A stretch of DNA of 64,000 bases, from the NCBI GenBank assembly GCA_041874725.1, contig CP097466.1:3224001-3288000 (forward strand). Direction: 5' to 3'. This DNA comes from Duganella sp. BuS-21 (GTDB lineage Bacteria; Pseudomonadota; Gammaproteobacteria; Burkholderiales; Burkholderiaceae_D). Shown here piece after piece: positions 16,732 to 26,416 of the stretch. The notes under the pieces are model-generated. The model did not search any database, was not told the DNA's origin, and was given only the letters and a program-made list of their open reading frames with translations. The position numbers were made by a program, and so were the translations under genes. Every line of letters begins with the position of its first letter. Position 1 is the first letter of the stretch.

Positions 16732-17762
16732 GGTTGCTTCAGCAGGGGAGTCAGGGACGGCTTGCGCCAGAATTTGCGTTGCGCCAGCGCGGTGCTGCTG
16801 ACCGAGGTCCAGCCGTTGCGGTGACTGAGGATCAGGTTCAGGCGCGCCACGCGGCCGGCCTTCAGCGCTGCCAGCAGCGGCGCCAGCCACTCCTGCTCGA
16901 TGCGCTGCATGCGCGCCAGCCAGTCGGCCCAGTCGCCCACTTGCGCCGGCGCGATCAGGTCCGCCACCATGGCGGCGCCCGGCGCGGCGAGCAGCTGTTC
17001 GACGCCGGACAGCGGCGCGGCGGACAGCGCGTCCATCCATTGCGCGCCGCCGGCGATGGCCACGCGGCCGCTGGCCGCCGCCGGGCCGGAACCGCCCCAC
17101 AGCCAGCACGAATTCACCGCTTGCAGGCCGCGCGCCTGGCGCGCCTGGTTGATCGGGTGTTCGTGCCACAGCATCTGGATTTCATTCTGCAGCTTGCGGA
17201 AGGCGCGCGCGTGGGCGCCCTCCGGCAGCCAGTCGCTCATGCTCTGGGTGCAGGTGGCGTCGGGCGAGGCGGTCCGCATGTCGGCCCAGTCGTCGGCGCG
17301 CATGAACCACAGCCCAGGCGCGCCGTGCAGCAGCGGCTTGCCGATTTCTTCGCAATACGGTCGGGCGATCTCGTACAGCCCGTGCGATTCCGCCTCACGC
17401 AACTGCAAGCCGCGCAGGTCCGACAGCAGCATGTGGGTGCGCGAGATTTGCACGTGCGCCGGTTGCAGCAGGAACCAGTGGCCCTCGGACGCTTCGGCTG
17501 CCAGGCCGCAGCCGCGCATCACGGCGCCGGCCAGCGGCGCGCCGGTGTCGGGACGCTCCGGCGCGCTGGCCAGGCCGAGCGCGTGCGCCAGCCAGGCCTC
17601 GTGCGGCAGCACGCGGCTTTCGTTGTCGTAAGCATGGGATTGCAAGCTGGAGTGACGGGCCAGCAACGCGGCCCAGGCCGGCGTTTTCAAGGCGCGGACC
17701 AGGTCCTTGGCCAGCTCGGGCGGGGGTAAGGCGAAGGGCAGTGCGAGGGTGATTTCGGTCAT
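16728..17762 (-). CDS. RpfE-like conserved protein encoded with recJ
   Basis: This is a cytoplasmic protein of 344 residues (350 if the in-frame ATG at 17780 is used). It has no catalytic motif I can name. It resembles the recJ-adjacent RpfE proteins of Xanthomonas and many Burkholderiales, sometimes annotated as regulatory proteins or as phosphoglycerate-mutase-like. Conserved-looking stretches are LLQPAHVQISRTHMLL, WHEHPINQARQARGLQAVNSCWLWGGG-like, and the C-terminal LILSHRNGWTSVSS. It is translationally coupled to recJ by a 4-base overlap. The family call rests on this gene order and motif recall. Confidence 0.7.
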   Translation of the reverse strand: MTEITLALPFALPPPELAKDLVRALKTPAWAALLARHSSLQSHAYDNESRVLPHEAWLAHALGLASAPERPDTGAPLAGAVMRGCGLAAEASEGHWFLLQPAHVQISRTHMLLSDLRGLQLREAESHGLYEIARPYCEEIGKPLLHGAPGLWFMRADDWADMRTASPDATCTQSMSDWLPEGAHARAFRKLQNEIQMLWHEHPINQARQARGLQAVNSCWLWGGSGPAAASGRVAIAGGAQWMDALSAAPLSGVEQLLAAPGAAMVADLIAPAQVGDWADWLARMQRIEQEWLAPLLAALKAGRVARLNLILSHRNGWTSVSSTALAQRKFWRKPSLTPLLKQP

Positions 17763-17874
17763 GCCAAGATTGTAGGCCATCCCGAAGTGGAGTGAGATAT
17801 TTCTTTGAGGTAACTGGAATTACGAAATTGCCACAAAAGAGAAAAATTATTAATTCTTTTTGGAAAAAATTAGC

Positions 17875-18021
17875 TATAATTGCGACAACTTAAATGTTTT
17901 AACGGCATCACTCAAGCCGCTTGTGATGACGACTGCTTCAGCTGTCACCGCCTACCTAGACCACGTAGCGACCGTGCCGGCCTAATTGATAATTCCAAAA
18001 AACTACTATTGAAGGCCCAGC
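17875..18021 (+). promoter_or_regulatory. Promoter (-10) and long leader of the SdrD-like surface gene
   Basis: A perfect TATAAT stands at 17875-17880 in a very AT-rich stretch (17815-17885). No good -35 was found, so an alternative sigma factor or activator may be needed. Transcription from here would give a leader of about 135 bases with two hairpins: CATCA...TGATG arms around 17906-17928, and GACTGC/GCTGTC arms around 17929-17946. The ribosome site GAAGG is at 18011-18015. Confidence 0.5.
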
Positions 18022-21000
18022 ATGAGCGCTATCAGCATTGCTACCAGTATTCACATTTGCGAAGATACCTACGGTACTTTCGACATCCGCGACATCCTCA
18101 CCGCCGCAGGGTACGACAGCAGCACCAATCCGCTGAAAATCAACACCATGTCGGTGGTGCTGCCGAATAAAACCGTCGCCACCAAGGACACGGCGCTGTT
18201 CGGCAAGATCGACGGCGACACCATTTATGTCAATCCGGGCGCCTGGGCCACCCACTACAACGGCCAGTTCGCCACCTTCGAGTTCGTGGTGGAATCGGGC
18301 GTGGGCAGCAGCAACAGCATCTCGCTGAGCCTGCAGGTCGTGGTCGACCCGGTCAACGATGCGCCGACCGGTGCCAACAAAACCTTCAACCTCGGCAACG
18401 GCGCGCCGGTCGCCCTGGCGCAGAGCGATTTCGGGTTCGTCGACGCGGTTGAGCATGACGCCTTCCAGTCGGTGATCATCACCTCGCTGCCGACCGCCGG
18501 CAAGCTGACCCTGAACGGCGCGGCCGTGGCCGTGGGCGCGGAAATCTCCGCCGCCGACATCGCCGCCGGCAAGCTGGCCTTTGAGCCTAGCCAGAGCACC
18601 TCGGGTAGCTTCGACGTCGGCTTCAAGGTGCGCGATGCGGGCGGCATGGTCGGCTGCGGCGCCGCCGACACCAGCGCTACCCCGAACTACCTGACCTTCA
18701 AAGTACCGCCGGCCCAGCTGGGCGATTTCGTCTGGGAAGACAGCAACGGCAACGGCGTGCAGGACGGCGGCGAAGCAGGCATCGCCGGCGTGACCGTTGA
18801 GCTGAAAGATGCCGACGGCCACGTGGTCGCCACCACCACCACCGACGCCAGCGGCGCCTACCACTTCGACGTCAACGCCGGCACCTATTCGGTCAGCGTC
18901 AAAGCGCCGGCCGGCTATGCCGCCGCGCCGCAGGCCCAGGGTGGCAACACCGCCGCCGACAGCGACATCGACGCCAGCGGCAACACCGGCGCCATCGCGC
19001 TGACGCCAGGCAGCAGCAACACCAGCGTGGATGCCGGCCTGTATCGTCCGGTTTCGCTGGGCGACACCGTCTGGTACGACACCAACCGCAACGGCGTGCA
19101 GGATGGCGGCGAAGCGGGCGTGGCCGGCGTGAAAGTCACGCTGCTGGACACCAACGGCAATCCGGTGGCCGGCGCCACCGCCACCACCGATGCCGACGGC
19201 CACTATCAGTTTAGCAACCTGAAACCAGGCAGCTACAGCGTGCAGTTCGACAAGACCACCCTGCCAGCCGCTTACGACTTCACCGGCGCCGGCCAGGGCG
19301 GCAATGCCGCCGCCGACTCCGATGCCAACACCGTCACCGGCAAGACCGGCCAGGTCACCCTCAATTCGGGCGACAGCAACCAGACCCTGGACGCCGGCAT
19401 CATCGTGCGCCAGGCCACCGTGGGCGACCGCGTGTGGGAAGACAGCAACGGCAACGGCGTGCAGGACGGCGGCGAACTGGGCGTGGACGGCGCCACCGTC
19501 TCGCTCAAGGACAGCAGCGGCAACGTGGTCGGCACTGTGGTCACCCACGACGGCGGCCAGTACAGCTTCACCGTCGATCCCGGCACCTACACCGTGTCGG
19601 TGGCGCCACCGGACGGCTATGTCTTCACCGACGCCGGCAAAGGCGTCACCAGCACGCGCGACAGCGACGTCAACGCCAGCGGCGAAGTCAGCGTCACGCT
19701 GAACGCCGGCGAGAACAATCCAGATATCGACGCCGGCGTGTATCGTCCCGCTTCGCTGAGCCAGGTGGTCTGGTTCGATGCCGACCGCGACGGCCGCCTG
19801 AACAACGGCGAAGCCGGCGCCGCAGGCGTCAAGGTCATCCTGCTCGATGCGAACGGCAATGTGGTTGACGGCGCGGTCGCCGTCACCGACGCCAACGGCC
19901 ACTACCAGTTCACCGGCCTGCGCCCAGGCACTTACAGCGTGCAGTTCGACAAGAGCAGCCTGCCTGAAGGCTACAACTTCACCACCGCCGCCCAAGGCGG
20001 CCCAGGCGGCGTCGGCTCGGATGCCGACACCGGCACCGGCAAAACCACGCAAGTCACGCTGGCTTCGGGCGACGACCTGACGCTGCGCGCCGGCCTGGTG
20101 ATCCAGCAAGCCACGCTGGGCGACCGCGTGTGGGAAGACAAGAACGGCAACGGCTTGCAGGATGCCGGTGAAGCCGGCATCGTTGGCGTCAAGGTCGATC
20201 TGAAGGACGCCAACGGCAACGTGGTCAAAACCACCACCACCGGCGCCGACGGCAAGTACAGCTTCACCGTCGATCCGGGCAAGTATTCGATCTCGGTCAC
20301 CGCGCCAACCGGCATGACGGCCACCGGCCAGCACGGCGGCGCCGATGGCGTGGACAGCGACATCGACACCAACGGCCAGAGCGATCTGGTGACGTTGAGC
20401 CCCGGCCAGGTCAACAGCAACGTTGATGCCGGCTTCTACAAAGCCGCCACCCTGGGCGACCGCGTGTGGCTCGACGCCAACCGCAACGGCGTGCAGGACA
20501 GCGGCGAAGCCGGCGTGGCCGGCGTGAAAGTGTTGCTGCTCGACGCCAACGGCAACGCCACCGGCGACAGTGCCACCACCGACGCCAACGGCAATTACAG
20601 TTTCACCAACCTTAAGCCGGGCACCTACAGCGTGCAGTTCGACAAGGACTCGCTGCCGGCCAACCATGTGTTCACCGGCAAGGACCTGGGCGGCAACGAC
20701 GCCAAGGATGCGGACGCCGATACCGTCACCGGCAAGAGCGCGCAGGTGACTCTGGCCTCGGGCGACGTCAACAACGACCTGGACGCCGGCATCGTGGTGG
20801 TCCAGGCCAAGCTGGGCGACACCGTGTGGGAAGACAAGAACGGCAACGGCGTGCAGGATGGCGGCGAAGCCGGCATCGCGGGCGTGACCGTGCAGCTGAA
20901 AAACGCCAGCGGCCAGGTGGTCCAGACCACCACCACGGCAGCCGATGGCAAGTACAGCTTCACCGCCGATCCTGGCAGCTACACCGTGTCGGTGAGCGCG

Positions 21001-23550
21001 CCGTCCGGCTACAACTTCACCGGCCAGGACCTGGGCGGCGACGACGCCAAGGACAGCGATTTCAACGCCAGCGGCCAGAGCGCCAGTGTGGTGCTGAACG
21101 CCGGCGACAACAACACCAGCATCGACGCCGGCCTGTACAAATCGGCATCGGTGGGCGACCGCGTCTGGATCGACACCAATAAGAACGGCGTGCAGGACAG
21201 CGGCGAAAACGGCCTGAGCGGCGTAAAAGTGAAGCTGGTCGACGCGGCCGGCAACCAGGTCGGCGCCAGCGCCACCACCGACGCCAGCGGCAACTACCTG
21301 TTCAGCAACCTGAAGCCGGGCGCCTACACCGTGGTGTTCGACAAGGCCTCGCTGCCGGAAGGCATGGTCTTCACCGCCGCCAACCAGGGTGCCGACGACG
21401 CCAAGGATTCCGACGTCAGCGCCGCCGGTGTGTCGCACAGCTTCACCCTGAGCTCCGGCCAGGCCGACAAGTCGGTCGATGCCGGCGTGCTGGCCGCCGC
21501 CACCATCGGCGACCGCGTGTGGATCGACAAGAACGGCAACGGCCTGCAGGACAGCGACGAAAGCGGCAAGTCCGGCGTGACCGTGGAGCTGAAGGACAGC
21601 ACCGGCAAGGTCGTCAAGACCACCACCACCGACAGCAGCGGCAACTATAAATTCTCGGTCGAGGCGGGCACCTATTCGGTCAACGTCAAGGCGCCGAGCG
21701 GCTACTACACCACCACCCAGAACGTCGGCAGCAACGATGCCATCGACAGCAATGCCGACAGCAACGGCAACCTGGGCAGCGTCACCGTGGCGGCCGGCCA
21801 GAACGTCACCAATATGGACGCCGGCCTGTACCAGAAAGCCCTGATCGGCGACAAGGTCTGGTGCGACCTGAACGGCGACGGCCTGCAGCAGACCAATGAA
21901 GGCGGCGTGTGCGGCGTGAAAGTCACGCTGCTCAACGAAAAAGGCGCGGTAGTGGCCACCGACGTTACCGATGCCAACGGCGAATACTCGTTTGCCAACG
22001 TGGCGCCGGGCAAGTACTCGGTCAAGTTCAGTGCAGTGGACGGCTACCAGTTCACCAAGCAGGACGTGGGCAGCGACGACGCCAAGGATTCCGACGCCGA
22101 CGCCACCGGCCTGACCGCGCAGTTCGTGGTCACCTCCGGCCAGGTCGACAAGACCCATGATGCCGGCATCGTCAAGCTGGGCAGCATCGGCGACAAGGTC
22201 TGGGAAGACAGCAACTACAACGGCATCCAGGACAGCGGCGAGAAGGGCGTGGACGGCGTTACCGTCAAGCTGTACGACGCGACCACCGGCGCGCTGAAGG
22301 ACACCACCGTCACCAAGGACGGCGGCAAGTACCTGTTCGACGACCTGGCGGCCGGCAACTACAAGGTCGAAGTGGTCAACAACAGCGGCTGGTTCTTCAC
22401 CAAGTCCGGCCAGGGCGTGGACGCCACCGATTCCGACATCACCACGGTGTCCGGCAGCAGCGGCAAGACCGGCAGCATCTCGCTGGGCCTGGGCCAGAAC
22501 ATCACCACCGAAGACGCCGGCATCTACCGCAAGGCCAGCATCGGCGACAAGGTCTGGCGCGACGCCAACCACAACGGCGTGCAGGATACGGGCGAAGAGG
22601 GCATCGCCGGCATCAGCGTGTCGCTGTTCGACGCCGTCACCGGCAAGCAGCTCGGCTCGACCATCAAGACCGACAGCAGCGGCAACTACAAGTTCGTCGA
22701 CCTGACCCCGGGTAATTACTACCTGCAGTTCGACAAGACCGACGTCAAGATGTACTTCCAGTCGGACAAGGCCACCTACAACATGAGCAACTGGAAGTGG
22801 GGCGTCAAGAACACCGGCACCAACGATGCGATCGACTCCGACGTGGCCGGCGACGGCAAGGCGCTGACCAATGTCACCAAGACCGACACCATCACGCTGA
22901 CCTCGGGCAAGAACGACATGAGCTGGGACGCCACCATCACGCCGATCGCGATCGATCTGAACGGCGACGGCATCCACACCATCGCCCGTGACGACATGAC
23001 CGGCAGCTTCGACCTGCTGGGCACCGGCAAGGCGATCCAGTCGGGCTGGCTGTCCAAGGGCGACGGTTTCCTGGCCATCGACAGCAACGGCAACGGCAGC
23101 ATCGACGACATCGGCGAGCTGTTCGGCGGCGCCAGCAAGGGTTCGGGCTTCGCCAAGCTGGCCAGCTACGACAGCAACGGCGACGGCGTGGTCAACGCCA
23201 GCGACGCCCAGTTCAGCAGCCTGCGTATCTGGCAGGACGCCAACAGCAACGGCAAGACCGATGCCGGCGAACTGATCGGTCTGGAGCAGGCCGGCGTGGT
23301 CAGCCTGAACGTCGGCTACACCGAGCTGCCGTTCCTGGACGAGAACAACAACCTGCACCTGGAGCGCAGCAGTGTCTTGCTGAGCAACGGCAAGGTGGCC
23401 GACATGACCGACGTGTACTTCAACGTCGCGGCGGCCGACGCGGCGGCGGCGGGCATCACGGCCCCCACCATCGCCGATTTGTTGCAGGGCGCGGCGCCGG
23501 CCATCGAGCTGGTGGCGCAAAGTGCGGTAGAAGCAGCGATCTACGCTTAA
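18022..23550 (+). CDS. Giant surface/secreted protein with twelve SdrD-B-like repeats and C-terminal Ca-binding-type region
   Basis: The 1842-residue protein has no N-terminal signal peptide. Residues 1-230 contain a cadherin-like part with VNDAPTGANKTFNL and SVIITSLPTAGKLTLNG. From base 18718 there are twelve Cna-B/SdrD-B-like repeats of 112-121 residues, each opening with a GDxVWxDxNxNGxQD-type loop. The C-terminal 300 residues contain DLNGDGI, DSNGNGSIDDIGELFG and DSNGDGVVNASD. These are calcium-binding loops like those of large RTX/type I-secreted adhesins. Lack of a signal peptide and of PEP-CTERM suggests type I secretion, but no T1SS genes lie here. The likely role is adhesion or matrix. 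The PEP-CTERM gene follows by 33 bases. Confidence 0.85.
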   Translation: MSAISIATSIHICEDTYGTFDIRDILTAAGYDSSTNPLKINTMSVVLPNKTVATKDTALFGKIDGDTIYVNPGAWATHYNGQFATFEFVVESGVGSSNSISLSLQVVVDPVNDAPTGANKTFNLGNGAPVALAQSDFGFVDAVEHDAFQSVIITSLPTAGKLTLNGAAVAVGAEISAADIAAGKLAFEPSQSTSGSFDVGFKVRDAGGMVGCGAADTSATPNYLTFKVPPAQLGDFVWEDSNGNGVQDGGEAGIAGVTVELKDADGHVVATTTTDASGAYHFDVNAGTYSVSVKAPAGYAAAPQAQGGNTAADSDIDASGNTGAIALTPGSSNTSVDAGLYRPVSLGDTVWYDTNRNGVQDGGEAGVAGVKVTLLDTNGNPVAGATATTDADGHYQFSNLKPGSYSVQFDKTTLPAAYDFTGAGQGGNAAADSDANTVTGKTGQVTLNSGDSNQTLDAGIIVRQATVGDRVWEDSNGNGVQDGGELGVDGATVSLKDSSGNVVGTVVTHDGGQYSFTVDPGTYTVSVAPPDGYVFTDAGKGVTSTRDSDVNASGEVSVTLNAGENNPDIDAGVYRPASLSQVVWFDADRDGRLNNGEAGAAGVKVILLDANGNVVDGAVAVTDANGHYQFTGLRPGTYSVQFDKSSLPEGYNFTTAAQGGPGGVGSDADTGTGKTTQVTLASGDDLTLRAGLVIQQATLGDRVWEDKNGNGLQDAGEAGIVGVKVDLKDANGNVVKTTTTGADGKYSFTVDPGKYSISVTAPTGMTATGQHGGADGVDSDIDTNGQSDLVTLSPGQVNSNVDAGFYKAATLGDRVWLDANRNGVQDSGEAGVAGVKVLLLDANGNATGDSATTDANGNYSFTNLKPGTYSVQFDKDSLPANHVFTGKDLGGNDAKDADADTVTGKSAQVTLASGDVNNDLDAGIVVVQAKLGDTVWEDKNGNGVQDGGEAGIAGVTVQLKNASGQVVQTTTTAADGKYSFTADPGSYTVSVSAPSGYNFTGQDLGGDDAKDSDFNASGQSASVVLNAGDNNTSIDAGLYKSASVGDRVWIDTNKNGVQDSGENGLSGVKVKLVDAAGNQVGASATTDASGNYLFSNLKPGAYTVVFDKASLPEGMVFTAANQGADDAKDSDVSAAGVSHSFTLSSGQADKSVDAGVLAAATIGDRVWIDKNGNGLQDSDESGKSGVTVELKDSTGKVVKTTTTDSSGNYKFSVEAGTYSVNVKAPSGYYTTTQNVGSNDAIDSNADSNGNLGSVTVAAGQNVTNMDAGLYQKALIGDKVWCDLNGDGLQQTNEGGVCGVKVTLLNEKGAVVATDVTDANGEYSFANVAPGKYSVKFSAVDGYQFTKQDVGSDDAKDSDADATGLTAQFVVTSGQVDKTHDAGIVKLGSIGDKVWEDSNYNGIQDSGEKGVDGVTVKLYDATTGALKDTTVTKDGGKYLFDDLAAGNYKVEVVNNSGWFFTKSGQGVDATDSDITTVSGSSGKTGSISLGLGQNITTEDAGIYRKASIGDKVWRDANHNGVQDTGEEGIAGISVSLFDAVTGKQLGSTIKTDSSGNYKFVDLTPGNYYLQFDKTDVKMYFQSDKATYNMSNWKWGVKNTGTNDAIDSDVAGDGKALTNVTKTDTITLTSGKNDMSWDATITPIAIDLNGDGIHTIARDDMTGSFDLLGTGKAIQSGWLSKGDGFLAIDSNGNGSIDDIGELFGGASKGSGFAKLASYDSNGDGVVNASDAQFSSLRIWQDANSNGKTDAGELIGLEQAGVVSLNVGYTELPFLDENNNLHLERSSVLLSNGKVADMTDVYFNVAAADAAAAGITAPTIADLLQGAAPAIELVAQSAVEAAIYA
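18718..22950 (+). repeat. Twelve tandem SdrD-B-like coding repeats with alternating A/B types
   Basis: Repeat starts (GDxVW loop) are at 18718, 19057, 19420, 19756, 20116, 20452, 20812, 21151, 21505, 21844, 22186 and 22540. Spacings run 339, 363, 336, 360, 336, 360, 339, 354, 339, 342 and 354 bases. Short units (WEDxNGNG, ending in TYSVSV) alternate with long ones (WxDxNRNG, with YSVQFDK) through unit 8 or 9; the last three diverge from this pattern. The unit of duplication was therefore probably an A+B pair. Confidence 0.85.
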
Positions 23551-23583
23551 TTCCAATTCATTTTTAAAACGAGAAAACACATC

Positions 23584-24312
23584 ATGAACATCAAATCCGC
23601 ACTCAAAGCCGCCGCCGTTGCCGCCACCCTGATCTGCTCCGGCGCCAGCCACGCCGCCATCACCTACGGCCCGGCCGAAGCGACCTTCGTCATCGACGCC
23701 GAAAACACGCCGCTGCTGAATCCACTGGCGCCTGGCGTGCAGTTCGTCGAAGTCTACAATGTGCAAGGCAGCTCGCTGGCGGCGGATATCCTGGCCTTCT
23801 GCATCCAGCCGAACGTGACCCAGCACCCGTTCACCACCTACACCCAGATCAGCAACGTCAACCTGTCGTCCTGGTTCACGGACGTCAACTCGTACGGCAC
23901 CCTGACCGGCCGCAGCGCCTTGGTCAAGAAGCTGTTTGAAAGCTCGTACGCCAGCCTGTCGGGCGGCACCGACGACGAGAACAGCACCAATCGCCTCGGC
24001 TTCGCGCTGGCGCTGTGGGACGTGGTGGCAGATGATGGCGACATCTTCGGCGGCACCCATCAGGCGTTCAGCGCCGGCCTGGAGAACGCAGTGGTTCAGA
24101 CCGCTGACGCCATGCTGCATGCCGCCCCGGGCACCACCCACTACAGCTACACCGTGTTCGCCGGCACCTCGCCGTCGGGCCTGTCGCAGAACCTGATCTC
24201 GGTGTCGGCCGTGCCGGAAGCCGATACCTGGGCCATGATGGTGGTGGGCCTGGGCCTGGTCGGCTTCATGGGCCGCCGCAAGTCGGAAAAAAGCGCCAAG
24301 TTCGACGCTTGA
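23584..24312 (+). CDS. PEP-CTERM sorting domain protein
   Basis: This 242-residue exported protein has a signal peptide (MNIKSALKAAAVAATLICSGASHA). Its C-terminal PEP-CTERM tail reads VPEADTWAMMVVGLGLVGFMGRRK: a PEP-like motif, a hydrophobic helix and a basic end. In this system exosortase (EpsH/XrtA type) recognises and cleaves the tail, typically for delivery to the outer surface together with exopolysaccharide. The body is predicted mostly beta and has no recognised catalytic motif. It follows the giant repeat protein by 33 bases and is followed by a strong terminator, so the two genes likely form an operon. No exosortase gene is in the window. Confidence 0.9.
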   Translation: MNIKSALKAAAVAATLICSGASHAAITYGPAEATFVIDAENTPLLNPLAPGVQFVEVYNVQGSSLAADILAFCIQPNVTQHPFTTYTQISNVNLSSWFTDVNSYGTLTGRSALVKKLFESSYASLSGGTDDENSTNRLGFALALWDVVADDGDIFGGTHQAFSAGLENAVVQTADAMLHAAPGTTHYSYTVFAGTSPSGLSQNLISVSAVPEADTWAMMVVGLGLVGFMGRRKSEKSAKFDA

Positions 24313-24378
24313 AGTTGTCCTGGCGTCGTCTTGACGCCGACTTCGGCGCCGGATTGACTTAATCCGTGCGCCAGACCA

Positions 24379-24417
24379 CCGCGCCGCGCAGGCAAGCTGC
24401 CCGGCGCGGCTTTTTTA
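24379..24417 (+). terminator. Rho-independent terminator after the PEP-CTERM gene
   Basis: The stem CCGCGCCG (24379-24386) pairs with CGGCGCGG (24402-24409), followed by CTTTTTTAT. It closes the surface-protein operon and lies just ahead of lolC. Confidence 0.85.
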
Positions 24418-24458
24418 TGGCACACTTCGGGCTTGTTGAGTTTGATCTCCCGGAGCCC

Positions 24459-25724
24459 ATGAGTATTATCCAGAACCTGCCGTTCGAATGGCTGGTCGGC
24501 CTGCGTTACACGCGGGCCGGCAAGCGCAGCGGGCGCAATAGCTTTATCTCCTTCATCTCGTTGATTTCCATGGCCGGCATCGGCCTCGGCGTGGCGGCGC
24601 TGATCGTCGTGCTGTCGGTAATGAACGGCTTCCAGAAGGAAGTCACGGACCGCATGCTGTCGGTGCTGGCCCACGTCGAAATCTTCGACGGCCGCGGCGC
24701 CATGCCGGACTGGCGCGAGGCCGCCGCCGCCGCGCGCAAGAACCCGGAAGTGATCGGCACCGCGCCGTTCGCCGAAACCCAGGGCATGCTGATCCGCGAT
24801 GACGTGCTGCGTCCCGCCATCATCCGTGGCGTGCTGCCGGAGGAAGAACCCAAGGTATCGGACGTCGCCAGGCAGACCAAGCGCGGCAGCTTCAATGCGT
24901 TGCAGCCTGGGGCCTACAACATCGTGCTGGGCATCGAACTGGCGCGCACGCTGCGCGTCAACCTCGGCGAGAAAGTCACGCTGGCGCTGGCCCAGGGCCA
25001 GCCGACGCCGGCCGGCGTGCTGCCGCGTCTGCGCTCGTTCAACGTGGTCGGCATCTTCGAGGCCGGCCACAACGAGTTCGACTCGGCCCTGGCCTTCGTG
25101 CACCTGACCGATGCCGAGAAACTGCTGCGCATCGACGCCCCGGCCGGCCTGCGCCTGCGCCTCAGCGATATGCACCGCGCGCCGCAAGTGGCGCAGGACC
25201 TCAAGCAGTCGATGCCGGGCGACCTGTTTGTGCGCGACTGGTCCAAGCTCAACGCCAACTGGTTCGCCGCCGTCCAGACCGAGAAACGCATGATGTTCAT
25301 CATCCTGACCCTGATCATCGCGGTGGCCGCCTTCAACCTGGTGTCCACCCTGGTGATGACGGTGACCGACAAGCAGGCCGACATCGCCATCCTGCGCACG
25401 CTGGGCGCCTCGCCGCGCTCGATCATGAAGATCTTCATGATCCAGGGGGCGCTGGTGGGCATCCTCGGCACCCTCATCGGCGTCGCGCTGGGCGTGCTGG
25501 TGGCGCTCAACATCGACGTCATCGTGCCGTTTATCGAACATTTATTGGGAGTGCAGTTCTTGTCCAAGGATATTTACTATATCAGCAGCGTGCCGTCGGA
25601 TCTGCGCTGGCCGGATGTATGCAAGATCGGCGGCGTGGCCGTGGTGCTGGCCTTCGTCGCAACGCTGTATCCAAGCTGGTGGGCCGCCCGCGTGAAACCT
25701 GCGGAGGCGCTGCGCTATGAGTAA
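24459..25724 (+). CDS. lolC: Lipoprotein-releasing ABC transporter permease LolC/LolE family
   Basis: This 421-residue inner-membrane protein releases outer-membrane lipoproteins to the chaperone LolA. The ATG at 24459 follows CCCGGAGCC and gives the family N-terminus ([17 protein letters not shown]). An upstream in-frame extension would run through the terminator. It has the FtsX/MacB architecture: one N-terminal helix, a large periplasmic domain, and three C-terminal helices, with the family segment [28 protein letters not shown]. Only one permease gene accompanies lolD, as in many betaproteobacteria, so it probably works as a homodimer (LolF-like). It overlaps lolD by 8 bases. Confidence 0.93.
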   Translation: MSIIQNLPFEWLVGLRYTRAGKRSGRNSFISFISLISMAGIGLGVAALIVVLSVMNGFQKEVTDRMLSVLAHVEIFDGRGAMPDWREAAAAARKNPEVIGTAPFAETQGMLIRDDVLRPAIIRGVLPEEEPKVSDVARQTKRGSFNALQPGAYNIVLGIELARTLRVNLGEKVTLALAQGQPTPAGVLPRLRSFNVVGIFEAGHNEFDSALAFVHLTDAEKLLRIDAPAGLRLRLSDMHRAPQVAQDLKQSMPGDLFVRDWSKLNANWFAAVQTEKRMMFIILTLIIAVAAFNLVSTLVMTVTDKQADIAILRTLGASPRSIMKIFMIQGALVGILGTLIGVALGVLVALNIDVIVPFIEHLLGVQFLSKDIYYISSVPSDLRWPDVCKIGGVAVVLAFVATLYPSWWAARVKPAEALRYE

Positions 25725-26412
25725 TCCGCAACCTGTCGTCCTGTCCTGCCGCAACCTCGGCAAGACTTTCACCCAAGGCGCTTACTCGGTCAAGGTATTG
25801 GCCGGCATCGATATCGATGTGCGGCGCGGCGAACGCGTGGCCATCGTCGGCGCCTCGGGCTCCGGCAAGTCGACCCTGCTGCACTTGCTGGGCGGGCTCG
25901 ATACGCCGACCAGCGGCAGCGTGACGCTGCTGGACAAGGACTTTGCCAGCCTGAGCGAAACCGCGCGCGGCGACCTGCGCAATGCGTCGCTGGGCTTCGT
26001 CTACCAGTTCCACCACCTGCTGCCGGAATTCAGCGCGCTCGACAACGTCGCCATGCCGCTGATGATCCGCCGCGTCAAGCGTAGCGAAGCGAGCTCGGTG
26101 GCGCAGCAGATCCTGCAACGCGTCAATCTCGGCAAGCGCGTCTCGCACGTGCCGGGCGAGCTGTCGGGCGGCGAGCGCCAACGCGTGGCGCTGGCGCGCG
26201 CGCTGGTCACGCAGCCGGCCTGCGTGCTGGCCGATGAGCCGACCGGCAACCTCGACACCGGCACCGCGCAGCAGATCTTCGACCTGATGCTGGAGCTGTC
26301 GCGCACCCTGGGCACGGCGTTCGTGATCGTCACCCACGACATCGAACTGGCACGCCGTTGCGATCGCGTGCTGCGCATGACCGAGCAGGGACTGCAGCCG
26401 GACGTGGGGTAA
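25717..26412 (+). CDS. lolD: Lipoprotein-releasing system ATP-binding protein LolD
   Basis: This 231-residue ATPase powers lipoprotein release with LolC. Walker [10 protein letters not shown], a Q-loop region reading [22 protein letters not shown] (the LolD-typical element), signature [14 protein letters not shown], Walker [12 protein letters not shown] and the switch THD are all present. It starts 8 bases before the end of lolC, and tatD starts 4 bases after its end. Confidence 0.96.
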   Translation: MSNPQPVVLSCRNLGKTFTQGAYSVKVLAGIDIDVRRGERVAIVGASGSGKSTLLHLLGGLDTPTSGSVTLLDKDFASLSETARGDLRNASLGFVYQFHHLLPEFSALDNVAMPLMIRRVKRSEASSVAQQILQRVNLGKRVSHVPGELSGGERQRVALARALVTQPACVLADEPTGNLDTGTAQQIFDLMLELSRTLGTAFVIVTHDIELARRCDRVLRMTEQGLQPDVG

Positions 26413-26416
26413 GCCG

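Noticed and set aside
15037..17169. A longer RecJ starting far inside the rpfE-like gene.
   Set aside because: The extension is an out-of-frame reading of the neighbour; the ATG at 16731 with the ATGA overlap gives the normal RecJ N-terminus and length.
17881..17985. A cyclic-di-GMP (GEMM) or other known riboswitch in the surface-gene leader.
   Set aside because: The hairpins do not match the conserved core elements of any riboswitch class I know; kept only as a structured leader.
18718..22950. Regular direct repeats considered as a CRISPR or satellite array.
   Set aside because: Units are over 330 bases, stay in frame and encode a known Cna-B/SdrD-B type domain.
17956..24141. A very long open frame antisense to the surface-protein gene, of about 2061 codons.
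   Set aside because: It mirrors the repeat gene, arises from the biased third positions of high-G+C coding DNA, has no start context, and runs across the PEP-CTERM gene as well.
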